From contig NC_015514.1 of NCBI RefSeq assembly GCF_000212695.1, positions 992,001 to 1,056,000 on the forward strand: 64,000 nt of DNA, in the 5' to 3' direction. Positions 24,486 through 33,137 of the stretch are shown piece after piece. The notes under the pieces are model-generated. The model did no database searches and had not been told where the DNA came from. It was given only the letters and a program-made list of their open reading frames with translations. This DNA comes from Cellulomonas fimi ATCC 484 (GTDB lineage Bacteria; Actinomycetota; Actinomycetes; Actinomycetales; Cellulomonadaceae). The position numbers and the translations under genes were made by a program. How positions within the stretch are numbered: the first letter of the stretch is position 1; each line of letters opens with the position of its first letter.

Positions 24486-26350
24486 TGGCGCCCGTGACGA
24501 CCCCCGACCCGAGCCCCGCGACCGCCGCCGCCCGGGTGCTCGTGCAGGCGCTCGCGACGCTCGGCGTGCGCGACGTCGTCCTCGCACCGGGCTCGCGCAG
24601 CGCCCCGCTCGCCTACGCGCTCGCGGACGCGGCGCGCCCCGACGGCGAGCGCCCGGAGCATGCGCCGGCGGTCCGGCTGCACGTGCGGGTCGACGAGCGG
24701 TCCGCCGGCTTCCTCGCGGTGGGCCTTGCGCGCGCCGCGGCGCACGACGACGGCGGGTCGCGCCCTGTCGCGGTCGTCACGACGTCGGGCACGGCCGTGG
24801 CGAACCTGCACCCCGCGGTGCTCGAGGCGCACCACGCGGGCCTGCCCCTGCTGCTGCTCACCGCCGACCGCCCGCACGAGCTGCGCGGCACCGGCGCGAA
24901 CCAGACGACCGTGCAGCCCGGCATCTTCGGGGCTGCGGTCCGCCTCGCCGCGGACGTCCCCGCACCCGTGGGGCTGCCGGACGAGGCCCGCGACCTGCGC
25001 CACCTGGCCGCGCGGGCGGTCGCCGCGGCGACGGGGGCGCGCACCGGCGACCCCGGGCCCGTGCACCTCGACCTGGCCTACCGCGAGCCGCTCGTGCCGG
25101 GCGCGGCGGGCTGGCCGGAGCCGTCCGCGGCGGGGCTCGGGCACGTCCGGGCACGCAGCGGCTCGGCGCCGTGGAGCGCACCGGGGGTGGGCGCGCCCGG
25201 CACCACGGGGGCGCTGCCGGCCGTGGTGGAGCGGTCGTCCGTGGCCGCGTCGACGGGCCGGTCCCGGCGGGGCGCCGTGCCGACGGTGGTCGTCGCGGGC
25301 GACAGCGCCGGGCCGCTCGCGCGGCGCGTGGCGGAGGCGTGCGGCTGGCCGCTGCTCGCGGAGCCGTCGTCGGGCGCGCGGGGCGGGCCGAACGCGGTCG
25401 CCGCGTACCGGCTGCTGCTCGCCGACCCGCGCCTGGGCGGCGCGGTCCGCCGGGTCGTGGTGCTGGGCCGCCCCACGCTGTCGCGTCCGGTGCACCGTCT
25501 GCTCTCGCGGCCGGACGTCGAGGTCGTCGTCGTCGCCCCGCAGGGCGGCGCGTGGCCCGACGCGGCCCGCAACGCCGCCGAGGTGCTCACCGAGGTCCCC
25601 GCGCGGATGCTGCGGGGGCGTCTCACGGCACCGGCCGGCTGGCTCGAGGCCTGGCAGACCGCGGGCAAGGCGGCCGACGCCGCCGTCGACGCGCTGCTCG
25701 ACGGACCCGGGGAGGGCGATCCGCGCCGGTCGCGCAGCGGCACCCGCGTGACCGGGCCCGCTCTGGCGCGTGCCGTCGCCGGTGTGCTGCGGCCGAGCGA
25801 CGTGCTCGTCGTGGGCTCGTCCAACCCGGTCCGCGACCTCGACCTCGTCGCGCGGTGGGACACCCCGCCGCTCGTCCTGGCGAACCGTGGGCTCGCGGGC
25901 ATCGACGGCACGGTGTCGACCGCGGCGGGCGTCGCGCTGGGCATGCCGGGCCGTCGCGTGCGCGCGCTGCTCGGCGACCTCACGTTCCTGCACGACGTCG
26001 GCGGGCTGCTGCGCGGGCCGCTCGAGCCCGCTGCGGACCTGCAGCTCGTGGTCGCGAACGACGACGGGGGCTCGATCTTCGCGACCCTCGAGCCCGGCGA
26101 GCCCGAGCGGGCGGACGTGTTCGAGCGCGTGTTCGGGACCCCGCACGGGGTCGACGTCGCGGCGCTGTGCGCGGGCTACGGCGTGCGGCACACGCGCGTC
26201 GGCGACGCCGACGGGCTGCTGCCCGCGCTCGCCGCGCCGGGTCCGGGCCTCAGCGTGGTGGAGGTGCGCGTCGACCGCGGTGGTCGCCGCGCTCTCGGTG
26301 AGCGGGTCGCCGCGGAGGTCGCGCACGCGGTCGACGTCGCCCTGCGCTGA
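24482..26350 (+). CDS. menD: SEPHCHC synthase MenD
   Basis: A 622-residue thiamine-diphosphate enzyme that condenses isochorismate with 2-oxoglutarate. It shows the Glu-containing PYR domain (APGSRSAPLAYAL, VRVDERSAGFLAVGLARA), ELRGTGANQTTVQPGIF, and the cofactor motif GDLTFLHDVGGLLRG with NDDGGSIFATLEPGE. It is longer than usual (about 550-580) because of a 45-residue Ser/Gly/Pro-rich insertion near residue 225 between domains. ATG at 24482 overlaps the menC stop; an ATG and a GTG just downstream are possible alternatives. Confidence 0.95.
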   Translation: MMAPVTTPDPSPATAAARVLVQALATLGVRDVVLAPGSRSAPLAYALADAARPDGERPEHAPAVRLHVRVDERSAGFLAVGLARAAAHDDGGSRPVAVVTTSGTAVANLHPAVLEAHHAGLPLLLLTADRPHELRGTGANQTTVQPGIFGAAVRLAADVPAPVGLPDEARDLRHLAARAVAAATGARTGDPGPVHLDLAYREPLVPGAAGWPEPSAAGLGHVRARSGSAPWSAPGVGAPGTTGALPAVVERSSVAASTGRSRRGAVPTVVVAGDSAGPLARRVAEACGWPLLAEPSSGARGGPNAVAAYRLLLADPRLGGAVRRVVVLGRPTLSRPVHRLLSRPDVEVVVVAPQGGAWPDAARNAAEVLTEVPARMLRGRLTAPAGWLEAWQTAGKAADAAVDALLDGPGEGDPRRSRSGTRVTGPALARAVAGVLRPSDVLVVGSSNPVRDLDLVARWDTPPLVLANRGLAGIDGTVSTAAGVALGMPGRRVRALLGDLTFLHDVGGLLRGPLEPAADLQLVVANDDGGSIFATLEPGEPERADVFERVFGTPHGVDVAALCAGYGVRHTRVGDADGLLPALAAPGPGLSVVEVRVDRGGRRALGERVAAEVAHAVDVALR

Positions 26351-26452
26351 CCGCGCGGCCTTCATGCCGAACTGACAGCGAATTCCCAGGATCGTCGGAG
26401 CGTCCCTCCAGCGCGGTGTCCTTCCATGGATGTCGAGAAGGAGGACCTGACG

Positions 26453-28150
26453 ATGACGAGCACCCCTGAGCAGCGCCCGGACGACACGCACCCGCAGGCA
26501 CAGCCGACGCAGCCGATCCCGCCGCTGGGCGAGACGCAGCCGCTGCCGTCGCTGCCGGCCGCGCACCCCACCAACCCGTTCACGCCGCCGCACCCGGCGG
26601 CCCCGGGCCCCGTGCACGCCGAGGCCGAGCGTGCCCGCCGCGAGGCCGAGGCGCGCCGCGTCGCCGCCGCGCACGAGCACGCGCAGCGCGAGGCCGCCGA
26701 GCGTGCCCGCTGGGCGGCCGCGCAGCAGGCGCACGCCCCCGCGCAGCCGGTGCCCGTCGGCCACGTGCCGGCGGCGGACCCGGCGGCGCACGCGCCGGGG
26801 CAGCACCTCGCCGCTCCGTACGGGCTCCCCACGAGTCCGTACGGCCCCGTGCGTGCCGACGCCTCGGGCGTCCCGCCCTACGGCCCGACGGCGGCCCACC
26901 CCGGCGGCGCCGGCCCGCGCCGGCGTCGGACCTGGGTCCCGGTCGTCTCGGTCGCGGCGGCGACCGCGCTCGTCGCGGCGGGCGCGACCGCGGGCATCGC
27001 GCACGTGCTGCAGGACGACGACGCCGCGCCGCGGGCCGCGTCGCTCGCCGACGTCGGCTCGTCGCGCAACGAGGCCGTCCCCGTCGCGGGATCGTCCGAC
27101 GACGCGCCCGACTGGGAGGCGGTCGCGAAGGCCGTCGCTCCGTCGGTGGTCGCGATCGAGGTCGCGACCGGCCAGGGCGGTGCGCAGGGCTCGGGCGTGA
27201 TCATCGACGACGACGGCCACGTCGTCACGAACAACCACGTCGTCGCGGGTGCGCAGGACGGCAAGGTCCAGGTGACGGTGACCGACGGGCGCCTGTTCGA
27301 GGCGACCGTGGTGGGCACCGACCCGACGACGGACCTCGCGGTCGTCCGCATCGAGGACGCGCCCGACGACCTGCGGGCCGCGGCCCTCGGGGACTCCTCG
27401 AAGGTCGTCGTCGGCCAGTCCGTGATGGCGGTCGGCAACCCGCTGGGGCTGGCGAACACGGTGACGACCGGCATCGTGTCCGCCGTCGACCGGCCGGTCT
27501 CGACGTCCGCGCAGGACGGCAGCCAGGCGACCGTCACCAACGCGATCCAGATCGACGCCGCGGTCAACCCGGGCAACTCCGGCGGGCCGCTGTTCGACGC
27601 GCAGGGGCGGGTCATCGGCATCAACTCGTCGATCGCGACGCTGTCGCAGGCGTCGGGGTCGATCGGCCTCGGCTTCGCGATCCCCGTCGACCTCGTGAAG
27701 AACATCGCCGGGCAGCTCATCGACGACGGCACCGCGGAGCACGCGTTCCTCGGCGTCTCGCTCGCGGACGGCACGGCGACGGCCGACGGCGTGACCCGGC
27801 GCGGCGCGGTCGTGCAGGAGGTCTCGGACGGCTCGCCCGCTGCCGAGGCGGACCTGCAGGCGGACGACGTGGTCGTCGCGATCGACGGCGACCCGGTCGG
27901 CGGCGCGGAGTCCCTCACGGCGTACGTGCGTGCGCTCGCGGCGGGCGACCAGGTGACGCTCACCGTGGTCCGTGACGGGAGCACGACCGAGGTCGACGTG
28001 ACCCTCGCGACGCGGCAGGAGCAGGCGCCGAGCACCGAGCAGCCGCAGGAGCAGCAGGGCGGCCAGGGCCAGCAGGGCCCGGACGAGCTGCCCGGCGGCA
28101 TGACCCCCGAGGACCTGTGGCGGTGGTTCCAGGGGCAGGGCCAGGGCTGA
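26453..28150 (+). CDS. HtrA/DegP-like membrane-anchored serine protease with PDZ domain
   Basis: A 565-residue S1C protease. Residues 1-150 are a Pro/Gln/Ala-rich cytosolic region with a charged helix. A membrane segment follows (about 160-180, WVPVVSVAAATALVAAGATAG), then the protease with catalytic His in VTNNHVVAGA, Asp in DPTTDLAVVRIE and Ser in NPGNSGGPLFD. A PDZ domain (FLGVSLADGTA ... VVQEVSDGSPAAEADL) and a Gln/Gly-rich tail complete it. It probably degrades or checks misfolded exported proteins. ATG at 26453 is chosen because AAGGAGG (26438-26444) lies 8 nt upstream; an in-frame ATG at 26426 would place that site inside the gene. Confidence 0.92.
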   Translation: MTSTPEQRPDDTHPQAQPTQPIPPLGETQPLPSLPAAHPTNPFTPPHPAAPGPVHAEAERARREAEARRVAAAHEHAQREAAERARWAAAQQAHAPAQPVPVGHVPAADPAAHAPGQHLAAPYGLPTSPYGPVRADASGVPPYGPTAAHPGGAGPRRRRTWVPVVSVAAATALVAAGATAGIAHVLQDDDAAPRAASLADVGSSRNEAVPVAGSSDDAPDWEAVAKAVAPSVVAIEVATGQGGAQGSGVIIDDDGHVVTNNHVVAGAQDGKVQVTVTDGRLFEATVVGTDPTTDLAVVRIEDAPDDLRAAALGDSSKVVVGQSVMAVGNPLGLANTVTTGIVSAVDRPVSTSAQDGSQATVTNAIQIDAAVNPGNSGGPLFDAQGRVIGINSSIATLSQASGSIGLGFAIPVDLVKNIAGQLIDDGTAEHAFLGVSLADGTATADGVTRRGAVVQEVSDGSPAAEADLQADDVVVAIDGDPVGGAESLTAYVRALAAGDQVTLTVVRDGSTTEVDVTLATRQEQAPSTEQPQEQQGGQGQQGPDELPGGMTPEDLWRWFQGQGQG

Positions 28151-28166
28151 CGCCCTCGCCCGACGA

Positions 28167-28199
28167 CCGGCGGTCCGCACACCCCCTGCGGACCGCCGG
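28167..28199 (+). terminator. Hairpin terminator after htrA-like gene
   Basis: Perfect 13-bp stem: CCGGCGGTCCGCA (28167-28179) with TGCGGACCGCCGG (28187-28199) and a 7-nt loop, 17 nt after the stop. No T-tract. Confidence 0.65.
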
Positions 28200-28260
28200 A
28201 GCGGCGGCTCGCGTCCCCTGCTGGGCCGCCGCCCGCGGTCCGACGCCGGACCGCACGCAG

Positions 28261-28294
28261 CGCCCCCGGCCGCACCCCCTGGCGGCCGGGGGCG
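28261..28294. terminator. Second hairpin between convergent htrA-like and menF genes
   Basis: Perfect 13-bp stem: CGCCCCCGGCCGC (28261-28273) with GCGGCCGGGGGCG (28282-28294) and an 8-nt loop. It is symmetric, so it could serve either strand; it lies 112 nt after the menF stop on the minus strand. Confidence 0.55.
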
Positions 28295-28405
28295 TCGCCG
28301 TGCGCGGCAGTGACGGAGCCGACCGGGACGGTCAGGGACGCCGGGTCGAGCCGGACGGGACGACCGGGCCGTGCGGCACCGCCGGGGCAGCCGGCGACCT
28401 CGGGG

Positions 28406-29749
28406 TCAGGCCGGGTCGTGGCCGAGCGCGTCGCGCATCGGGACGAGCTTCGCCTCGGACTCCGCGAGCTCGGCGGCCGGGTCCGACGCGGCCACGATGC
28501 CGCACCCGGCGAACAGGCGCACCGACCGCGGGTCGGCGGCGTCGACCTGCGCCGAGCGCAACGCGATGCCCCACTCGCCGTCGCCGTCGGCGCCCATCCA
28601 CCCGACGGGCCCCGCGTAGCGGCCGCGGTCCATGCCCTCGACGCGCGCGATGAGGGCGCGGGCCGCGGAGGTCGGCGTGCCGCACACGGCGGCCGTAGGG
28701 TGGAGCGCGGCGGCGAGGGCGAGCGACGACGGGTGCGCCGCGTCGCCCGCGGGGGCGGTCAGGACGCCGGTGACGTCGGACGCGAGGTGCAGGACGTTCG
28801 GCAGGTGCAGCACGAACGGCACGTCGGGGACGTTCGTCGAGGAGCAGAACGGCTCGAGCGCGTGCGCGACGGACGAGACGGCGTACTCGTGCTCCTCGAG
28901 GTCCTTCGAGGAGTGGGCGAGGATCGCGGCCCGGGCCATGTCGGCGGCGTCGTCGCCCGTGCGGCGGATGGTGCCGGCGAGCACGCGCGACGTGACGAGG
29001 CCCTTCTCGGAGCGCACGAGCAGCTCGGGCGTGGCACCGATGAGCCCGTCGACGCTGAACGTCCAGCACGACGGGTACCGTTGCGTGAGCCGGTGCAGCG
29101 CCCACCGCACGTCGACGGGGTGCTGCGTGCGGGCGTGCACGTCGCGCGCGAGCACGACCTTGTCGACCTCGCCGGCCCGGATCGCGGCGACGCCCGCGGC
29201 GACGACGTCCCGCCAGTCGTCGGCGGCGACGGCCCCGTCGCGGTACGCGACGTCGCCCGGGGCCACGGGGGGAACGCGCGGCCCGACGACGTCGGCGAGC
29301 GCCGGGGCGGCGCCGATCCGGCCCGCCGTGATGGTCGTGAGCCACACCCGGTCGCCCCTGCGGCCCACGACGACGCGCGGCACGACGACGACGCCGCCCG
29401 CGGGGGAGTCCTCGTCGAACGCGAAGGACGCGAACGCGACCGCTCCGGTGCCGGGCAGGCGTACCTCGTCGCGGACGACGGCGTGCGCGAGGACCGCGCG
29501 CCAGGCCTCCTCGGCGCGCGCGAACCGGTCGGCGCCGCGCACCTCGACGCGCAGCGTCTCGCCCCACGCCACGAGCCCGTCGCCCCGGCGGACCCACGCG
29601 AGCGGCGCGGTCGACGGCAGGAGGTCGAGCAGGTCGGCGGCGTCCGGGGCGCCCGACGGGCCGGGGCGACCGAGGTCGTCCAGCGGGACGGTCCGCACCA
29701 CGAGCGGCTGGGGGACCGCGTCCGCGGGCGCGGCGGTCTGCGTGGTCAT
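28406..29749 (-). CDS. menF: Isochorismate synthase (MenF/DhbC type)
   Basis: A 447-residue chorismate-utilising enzyme supplying isochorismate for menaquinone. Signatures are IGATPELLVRSEKG, VLAGTIRRTG, SSKDLEEHEYAVSSV, LHPTAAVCGTPTSAARALI and DRGRYAGPVGWMGADGDGEW, ending FAGCGIVAASDPAAELAESEAKL. ATG at 29749 is preceded by TACCCT at 7 nt, and GGAG in the gap could also serve as a ribosome site. It diverges from menG and converges with the htrA-like gene. A siderophore role is unlikely given the men context. Confidence 0.94.
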   Translation of the reverse strand: MTTQTAAPADAVPQPLVVRTVPLDDLGRPGPSGAPDAADLLDLLPSTAPLAWVRRGDGLVAWGETLRVEVRGADRFARAEEAWRAVLAHAVVRDEVRLPGTGAVAFASFAFDEDSPAGGVVVVPRVVVGRRGDRVWLTTITAGRIGAAPALADVVGPRVPPVAPGDVAYRDGAVAADDWRDVVAAGVAAIRAGEVDKVVLARDVHARTQHPVDVRWALHRLTQRYPSCWTFSVDGLIGATPELLVRSEKGLVTSRVLAGTIRRTGDDAADMARAAILAHSSKDLEEHEYAVSSVAHALEPFCSSTNVPDVPFVLHLPNVLHLASDVTGVLTAPAGDAAHPSSLALAAALHPTAAVCGTPTSAARALIARVEGMDRGRYAGPVGWMGADGDGEWGIALRSAQVDAADPRSVRLFAGCGIVAASDPAAELAESEAKLVPMRDALGHDPA

Positions 29750-29756
29750 CGTCTCC

Positions 29757-29762
29757 AGGGTA
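29757..29762 (-). promoter_or_regulatory. -10 hexamer TACCCT, start of menF
   Basis: Minus-strand TACCCT with a 7-nt gap (GGAGACG) to ATG at 29749. Confidence 0.5.
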
Positions 29763-29862
29763 GGCCTCGGCGGCCCGCCCGCCCGCCCGCGGCGGTGTGA
29801 CCTGCACGGCACCGGCGCGGGCGCGGCTCGTCCCGCACGGGCGGACCTGCGACGATGGGCGC

Positions 29863-30558
29863 ATGTCCCGCGCCAGCCTCGAGAAGGACCCTCGCGACGT
29901 GCAGCGCATGTTCGACGCGGTCGCCCATCGCTACGACCTGACGAACGACGTCATCTCGCTCGGGCAGGACCGCGCGTGGCGCAAGGCCACGCTGGCCGCG
30001 CTGCGGGCCGAGCCGGGCGAGACGGTGCTCGACCTCGCCGCGGGCACGGGCACGTCCGCGGAGCCGCTCGCGGACGCGGGCGTGCGGGTCGTCGCGTGCG
30101 ACCTGTCGCTCGGGATGCTCGAGGTCGGCAAGCGCCGCCGGCCGGACCTGGCGTTCGTCGCCGGGGACGCGCTGCACCTGCCGTTCGCGGACGCGTCGTT
30201 CGACGCGGTGACGATGTCGTTCGGCCTGCGCAACGTCGCCGACGTGCCGGGGGCGCTCGCGGAGCTGCTGCGTGTGACGCGTCCGGGCGGGCGCCTGGTG
30301 GTGTGCGAGTTCTCGCGGCCGACGTGGAAGCCGTTCCGGACGGTGTACTCGAACTACCTCATGCGGGCCCTGCCGCCCGTCGCGCGCGCGGTGTCGAAGG
30401 AGCCCGAGGCGTACGTGTACCTCGCGGAGTCGATCCGCGAGTGGCCCGACCAGCAGGCGCTCGGGCTGCTCGTGAAGCGCGCGGGCTGGTCGCAGGTGGC
30501 GTACCGCAACCTGTCGGGCGGCATCGTGGCGCTGCACCGCGGGACCCGTCCGGAGTGA
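29863..30558 (+). CDS. menG: Demethylmenaquinone methyltransferase MenG
   Basis: A 231-residue SAM-dependent C-methyltransferase for the last ring step of menaquinone synthesis. Signatures are [28 protein letters not shown] motif [41 protein letters not shown] and the C-terminal [17 protein letters not shown] at 29863 is preferred over a longer frame reaching 29797; a GACGAT hexamer lies 6 nt before it (weak match). A strong terminator follows at once. Confidence 0.95.
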   Translation: MSRASLEKDPRDVQRMFDAVAHRYDLTNDVISLGQDRAWRKATLAALRAEPGETVLDLAAGTGTSAEPLADAGVRVVACDLSLGMLEVGKRRRPDLAFVAGDALHLPFADASFDAVTMSFGLRNVADVPGALAELLRVTRPGGRLVVCEFSRPTWKPFRTVYSNYLMRALPPVARAVSKEPEAYVYLAESIREWPDQQALGLLVKRAGWSQVAYRNLSGGIVALHRGTRPE

Positions 30559-30560
30559 GC

Positions 30561-30591
30561 CTCGCGCGGCGCCCGCAGGCCGCCGCGCGAG
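30561..30591 (+). terminator. Hairpin terminator after menG
   Basis: Perfect 11-bp stem CTCGCGCGGCG/CGCCGCGCGAG (30561-30571, 30581-30591) with a 9-nt loop, starting 2 nt after the stop. It separates menG from the menJ-nuo operon. Confidence 0.65.
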
Positions 30592-30725
30592 CCCCGTCGC
30601 AGGTCGCGGGCGTGGTCGTCGATTCTCACGGCCGTCCGGGCCGTCGTCGGCGCGTCACGGACGCCTCGCGTGCGCGTCGTCCTGGGCGGAGCCGCAGGCC
30701 AGAGGCGGTTCTTCACCCCGCCGTC

Positions 30726-30744
30726 GCAAGTTAGGCACACCTTC
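30726..30744. promoter_or_regulatory. DtxR/IdeR-like iron-box candidate upstream of menJ-nuo
   Basis: The 19-mer at this position, with core GTTAGGCACACCT, agrees with the DtxR/IdeR consensus at about 13 of 19 positions, allowing W and S codes. It lies about 25 nt upstream of the predicted -10. Complex I is iron-rich, so iron control is sensible, but one weak match is thin evidence. Confidence 0.3.
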
Positions 30745-30768
30745 GGAGACACCGTCAGGAGCCGTGGT

Positions 30769-30774
30769 TACACT
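30769..30774 (+). promoter_or_regulatory. -10 hexamer TACACT of the menJ-nuo operon
   Basis: TACACT, with G-rich sequence before it, would start transcription near 30781, about 38 nt before the preferred menJ start. No good -35 is visible, suggesting activator dependence or an extended -10. Confidence 0.45.
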
Positions 30775-30786
30775 CGCGCTGATCGC

Positions 30787-30804
30787 ACGTGAACAGCGTC
30801 ACAA
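30787..30804. promoter_or_regulatory. Rex operator-like site in the menJ-nuo leader
   Basis: ACGTGAACAGCGTCACAA matches the Rex consensus TTGTGAACGCGTTCACAA at 12 of 18 positions. It keeps the inverted half-sites GTGA and TCAC at the correct 6-base spacing, with a full TCACAA right half. It lies just after the predicted start point and before the GGGGAG ribosome site, where binding would block transcription. The rex gene is at 8443. Confidence 0.6.
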
Positions 30805-30818
30805 GTGGGGAGCCGCTC

Positions 30819-32114
30819 GTGGTGGGGACGACGACCGATGACGCGGACGTCATCGTCGTGGGTGCGGGGCCGGCCGGCTCCAGCGCCGCGTTCCACTGCG
30901 CCTCCGCGGGCCTCGACGTGCTCCTGCTCGAGAAGGCGTCGTTCCCGCGCGACAAGGTCTGCGGCGACGGTCTGACGCCCCGCGCGGTCGCCGAGCTGGT
31001 CCGCATGGGCCTTCCGCTGCGCGAGCAGGACGGCTGGATCCGCAACCGCGGTCTGCGCGTGCTCGGGGGCGGCCACCGCCTCGAGCTGCCCTGGCCGGAG
31101 CTGTCGTCCTACCCGTCGTACGGGCTCGCGCGGTCGCGCATGTCGCTCGACCACACGCTCGCGTCGCACGCCCGCGCGGCGGGCGCGAAGCTCGTCGAGC
31201 GCACGTCGGTCACGGGTCCGGTGCGCGACGAGCGCACGGGTCGCGTCGTGGGTGTCACGGCCCGGCCCGTCGACGACGCGGGGCACCGCAGCGGGGACGA
31301 GGTCGTCTACCGGGCGCCCGTCGTGATCGCCGCCGACGGCGTGTCCACGCGGCTCGCGACGGCCGCGGGCCGCACCAAGCGCGACGACCGCCCCATGGGC
31401 GTGGCGGTCCGCACGTACTTCCGCACGCCCCGCCACGACGACCCGTGGATGGAGAGCCACCTCGAGCTGTGGGACGGCGAGCCGGGTCGCTCGAACCTCA
31501 TGCCGGGCTACGGCTGGATCTTCTCGCTCGGCGACGGCACCGCCAACGTGGGCCTCGGCTCGGTCAGCTCGACGGCCGCCGCGACCAAGGTCGACTACAA
31601 GTCGCTGTTCGCGGCGTGGATGCGCAACGCACCTGCGGAGTGGGAGTTCACGCCCGACAACCAGGTCGGGCCGGTGCGCGGCGCCGCCCTGCCCATGGGC
31701 TTCAACCGGGGACCGCTGTACGCGGGCGGCCTCCTGCTCGCGGGCGACTCCGCGGGGATGATCAGCCCCTTCAACGGCGAGGGCATCGCGTACGGCCTGC
31801 AGGCCGGGCGGGTCGCGGCGGACGCGATCGCGCAGGGCCTCGCGCGCGGCACGGCGGCGGGACGCGAGCGCGCGTTCGGCACGTACCAGCGCCGCATGAA
31901 GGACGACCTCGGCGGCTACTACACGCTCGGGCGCGTGTTCGTGCGGCTCATCGAGCACCCCGAGGTCATGCGCGTGTGCACCCGCTACGGCCTGCCGCGC
32001 CCCCTGCTCATGAAGTTCGTGCTCAAGCTCCTGTCCGACTGCTACGAACCGCGTGGTGGTGACATGGTGGACCGGGTCATCGCCGGCCTCGCGCGGATCG
32101 CGCCCGCCGCATGA
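30819..32114 (+). CDS. menJ: Geranylgeranyl reductase family flavoprotein (menaquinone reductase MenJ-like)
   Basis: A 431-residue FAD enzyme. It shows the Rossmann dinucleotide motif ADVIVVGAGPAGSSAAFH, LLLEKASFPRDKVCGDGLTPRA, the substrate motif YGWIFSLGDGTANVGLG and the FAD-binding GLLLAGDSAGMISPFNGEGI. The mycobacterial relative MenJ saturates one isoprene unit of menaquinone. GTG at 30819 is chosen since GGGGAG (30807-30812) lies 6 nt upstream; a GTG at 30789 would put the Rex-like site inside the coding region. It precedes nuoA by 54 nt in the same direction, as in Streptomyces, so it probably shares the complex I transcript. Confidence 0.9.
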   Translation: MVGTTTDDADVIVVGAGPAGSSAAFHCASAGLDVLLLEKASFPRDKVCGDGLTPRAVAELVRMGLPLREQDGWIRNRGLRVLGGGHRLELPWPELSSYPSYGLARSRMSLDHTLASHARAAGAKLVERTSVTGPVRDERTGRVVGVTARPVDDAGHRSGDEVVYRAPVVIAADGVSTRLATAAGRTKRDDRPMGVAVRTYFRTPRHDDPWMESHLELWDGEPGRSNLMPGYGWIFSLGDGTANVGLGSVSSTAAATKVDYKSLFAAWMRNAPAEWEFTPDNQVGPVRGAALPMGFNRGPLYAGGLLLAGDSAGMISPFNGEGIAYGLQAGRVAADAIAQGLARGTAAGRERAFGTYQRRMKDDLGGYYTLGRVFVRLIEHPEVMRVCTRYGLPRPLLMKFVLKLLSDCYEPRGGDMVDRVIAGLARIAPAA

Positions 32115-32168
32115 CCTGCCCCCGCTGTCCCGCCCGGCCCGGCCTCGACGAAGAGGAGTGACGTCCTG

Positions 32169-32531
32169 ATGGACAACCCGTACGCCCCGCTGCTCGTCCT
32201 CATGGGCATCGCGGCCGTGCTCGCCCTCGGCGGTGTCGGCGCGAGCGCGATCCTGGGCCCGAAGCGCTACAACCGCGCGAAGCTCGAGGCGTACGAGTGC
32301 GGCATCGAGCCGACGCCGCACGCGATCGGCGGCGGCCGGTTCCCGATCAAGTACTACCTCGTCGCGATGACGTTCATCGTCTTCGACATCGAGGTCGTCT
32401 TCCTCTACCCGTGGGCCGTCGCGTTCGCCGACCTCGCGGTGTTCGGGCTCGTCGCGATGCTCGCGTTCCTCGTGCTCATCACGGTGCCGTTCGTCTACGA
32501 GTGGCGGCGCGGGGGCTTCGAGTGGGACTGA
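32169..32531 (+). CDS. nuoA: NADH-quinone oxidoreductase subunit A
   Basis: A 120-residue complex I membrane subunit with three helices. The family blocks KLEAYECGIEPTPHAIGGGRFPIKY (loop near the quinone site) and FIVFDIEVVFLYPWAV are present. Length is typical. It is the first gene of the nuo set and follows menJ closely. AGAGGAG lies about 9 nt before the ATG. Confidence 0.96.
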   Translation: MDNPYAPLLVLMGIAAVLALGGVGASAILGPKRYNRAKLEAYECGIEPTPHAIGGGRFPIKYYLVAMTFIVFDIEVVFLYPWAVAFADLAVFGLVAMLAFLVLITVPFVYEWRRGGFEWD

Positions 32532-32585
32532 GGGTGGCGACGGTGACGGCAGCGGTACGCGCACGACGAGGGACGGAGGGCTGAC

Positions 32586-33137
32586 ATGGGGATCGAGGAG
32601 GCACCCTCGGGGTTCCTGCTGACGACGGTCGAGGACCTGGTCGGCTACTTCCGCAAGGGCTCGCTGTGGCCGGTGACGTTCGGCCTGGCGTGCTGCGCCA
32701 TCGAGATGATGGCTGCGGGTGCGCCGCGCTACGACCTGTCGCGGTTCGGCATGGAGGTGTTCCGGGCGTCCCCGCGCCAGGCGGACCTCATGATCGTCGC
32801 GGGCCGCGTGAGCCAGAAGATGGCGCCGGTCGTGCGGCAGGTCTACGACCAGATGTCCGCCCCGAAGTGGGTGCTGTCGATGGGCGTGTGCGCGTCGTCG
32901 GGCGGCATGTTCAACAACTACGCGATCGTGCAGGGCGTCGACCACGTCGTCCCCGTGGACATCTACCTGCCCGGCTGCCCGCCGCGGCCGGAGATGCTCA
33001 TCAACGCGATCCTCACGCTGCACGACCAGATCCAGAACGAGCCGCTCGGCGTCAACCGTCGCAAGGCGGCCGCCGCGGCCGAGGCGGCCGCGCTGGCCGC
33101 GACCCCGACCTCGCACATGACGGGCCTGCTGCGATGA
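32586..33137 (+). CDS. nuoB: NADH-quinone oxidoreductase subunit B
   Basis: A 183-residue peripheral subunit carrying cluster N2, the last electron carrier before menaquinone. Ligand cysteines are seen in [23 protein letters not shown] and [13 protein letters not shown] 25-residue Ala-rich C-terminal tail follows the conserved part. Its stop overlaps the nuoC start (ATGA). Confidence 0.97.
   Translation: MGIEEAPSGFLLTTVEDLVGYFRKGSLWPVTFGLACCAIEMMAAGAPRYDLSRFGMEVFRASPRQADLMIVAGRVSQKMAPVVRQVYDQMSAPKWVLSMGVCASSGGMFNNYAIVQGVDHVVPVDIYLPGCPPRPEMLINAILTLHDQIQNEPLGVNRRKAAAAAEAAALAATPTSHMTGLLR

Noticed and set aside
23630..28180. A 1516-codon open frame on the minus strand
   Set aside because: It is antisense to menC, menD and the htrA-like gene, is rich in Arg/Ala from GC-rich third-position effects, and has no recognisable domains.
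30731..30804. menJ start at GTG 30789
   Set aside because: No ribosome site precedes it, whereas GTG at 30819 has GGGGAG at 6 nt and leaves the Rex-like palindrome in the leader. It remains possible if the transcript is longer than thought.
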